A stretch of 64,000 nucleotides of DNA, taken from Blautia sp. (GTDB lineage Bacteria > Bacillota > Clostridia > Lachnospirales > Lachnospiraceae). The DNA lies in NCBI GenBank assembly GCA_030841965.1, contig JAUUSJ010000003.1, positions 1-64,000 of the forward strand. The letters are read 5' to 3'. The notes beneath the pieces were generated by a model. It had not been told where the DNA came from. It ran no database searches and worked only from the letters and a program-made list of their open reading frames with translations. The position numbers were made by a program, and so were the translations under genes. This document shows, piece by piece, positions 63,413 to 64,000 of this stretch (position 1 is its first letter; the number at the start of each line of letters is the position of its first letter).

Positions 63413-63473
63413 AAAATCTCAGATCAGATATAGATAGTCTAAAAAGTTTGATACTATATCTGATTGAGATTTT
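63413..63473. terminator. bidirectional terminator between convergent genes
   Basis: AAAATCTCAGATCAGATATAG (63413-63433) and CTATATCTGATTGAGATTTT (63454-63473) form a 20-base stem with an A-run on one side and a T-run on the other, able to stop transcription from both sides. Confidence 0.75.
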
Positions 63474-63519
63474 ATATTTTCTGATATTTTTTTGCTTTAT
63501 TTATCTTAATCCGTTTTAT

Positions 63520-64000
63520 TTAATGATAATGTCGGATAAGTCCCAAAGCTTTGGATAACTCCATAATCACAACTGGTGTTAAAATCAATCCCAGACCGAT
63601 TAGGTAGAGAGTGAGAGGAAGGCGAATTAAGCCAAATAATGTGGATAATGGAGTAAACAGTACTAGCAATACAAGGAGTGTGGAGATAAGGGCAGCTCCG
63701 TTAAGCTTGGAATTGGTGAAAATTCCAATTTGGAATAGGGAATGTATAGAGCGCATATTAAACGCCTGAACAACCTGGGATAATGCCAATACCATAAAAG
63801 TCAGAGTTTGCCCGCCCTTTAATTGTCCGGTCATATTTTCACCGATATAAAAAGCAAGTAAGGATAATGCACCAAACATAAAGCCCTGTAAAATAATTTG
63901 AACGCCAAAGCCGTGAGCGAATATGCTTTCGTCTTTGGCTTTTGGTTTTTGGTCCATGATGTCTTTCTCCACTGGCTCCATGCCAAGAGCGATAGCAGGC
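63520..64000 (-). CDS. P-type cation (calcium-like) ATPase, C-terminal part
   Basis: Runs off the window; the visible 160 residues are the C-terminus. PAIALGMEPVEKDIM followed by DQKPKAKDES is the conserved segment at the start of the last membrane domain of P2-type (Ca2+/cation) ATPases. Next come four hydrophobic helices with LTFMVLALSQVVQAFNMRS, the M8 Asn/Arg region that helps form the cation site. The catalytic DKTGT lies outside the window. Convergent to the preceding gene and unrelated to the polysaccharide loci. Confidence 0.9.
   Translation of the reverse strand, partial: PAIALGMEPVEKDIMDQKPKAKDESIFAHGFGVQIILQGFMFGALSLLAFYIGENMTGQLKGGQTLTFMVLALSQVVQAFNMRSIHSLFQIGIFTNSKLNGAALISTLLVLLVLFTPLSTLFGLIRLPLTLYLIGLGLILTPVVIMELSKALGLIRHYH

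Overview
This AT-rich window reads as chromosomal DNA of a gut-type Firmicute, most likely a Lachnospiraceae relative (Roseburia/Agathobacter/Butyrivibrio-like). The reasons are low G+C, strong AGGAGG-type ribosome sites, Firmicute-type polysaccharide enzymes (EpsG-like polymerase, WecG/TagA/CpsF transferase, VanZ protein, pyruvyltransferase plus F420-dehydrogenase-beta pairs), and many copies of the AAA-ATPase-like/PD-(D/E)XK family that is expanded in that group. Genus is inference. Everything was read by eye; no search was run.

Layout. (1) 1-16.4 kb: the distal part of one surface-polysaccharide operon, all on the + strand. It holds a broken initiating sugar transferase, a NeuD/PglD-like acetyltransferase, seven intact GT2/GT4 glycosyltransferases and a GT32-like one, an EpsG-like polymerase, UDP-glucuronate 4-epimerase, UDP-glucose dehydrogenase, a Wzx flippase, and two acyltransferase-3 genes that each carry a one-base frameshift. 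(2) 16.4-23.4 kb: an accessory island with an IS66 remnant, an Rpn-family nuclease with a 12-bp tandem repeat, a 989-residue primase/SF2-helicase/PLD-like fusion resembling the core of TOTE-type conflict systems, and an AAA-ATPase/PDDEXK protein. (3) 23.4-38.5 kb: galE, a long gene-free leader with a promoter, paired hairpins and an intrinsic terminator, then a second polysaccharide operon. That operon runs from a WecG/TagA/CpsF transferase through GT4, GT2, polymerase/ligase, flippase, two pyruvyltransferases and acetyltransferases to two ferredoxin/F420-beta proteins around a VanZ protein. (4) 38.5-55.7 kb: a second accessory island built by repeated duplication and decay. It contains a decayed IS66 element with 23-bp terminal inverted repeats, an IS256 fragment, scattered ends of a second IS66-like element, an Rpn fragment, an antitoxin with a dead PIN toxin, four more AAA-ATPase/PDDEXK genes, two nearly identical small membrane proteins, a degenerate three-gene module (DUF4869-like, P-loop ATPase, and an internally deleted third gene), one full kinase-like gene plus two truncated copies, and a PP2C-like gene. 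(5) 55.7-61.3 kb: GDP-L-fucose and GDP-mannose supply (gmd, fcl, manC, manB). (6) 61.5-64 kb: a pRiA4b ORF3/SEC-C protein and, convergent, the end of a P-type cation ATPase.

Functionally, two flippase/polymerase sets plus nucleotide-sugar supply genes (UDP-Glc to UDP-GlcA to UDP-GalA; UDP-Gal; GDP-Man to GDP-Fuc) imply two separate cell-surface polysaccharides. The accessory islands between them carry nuclease, helicase and kinase/phosphatase genes of probable genome-conflict type, with clear evidence of gene conversion, microhomology deletion and IS-driven rearrangement.
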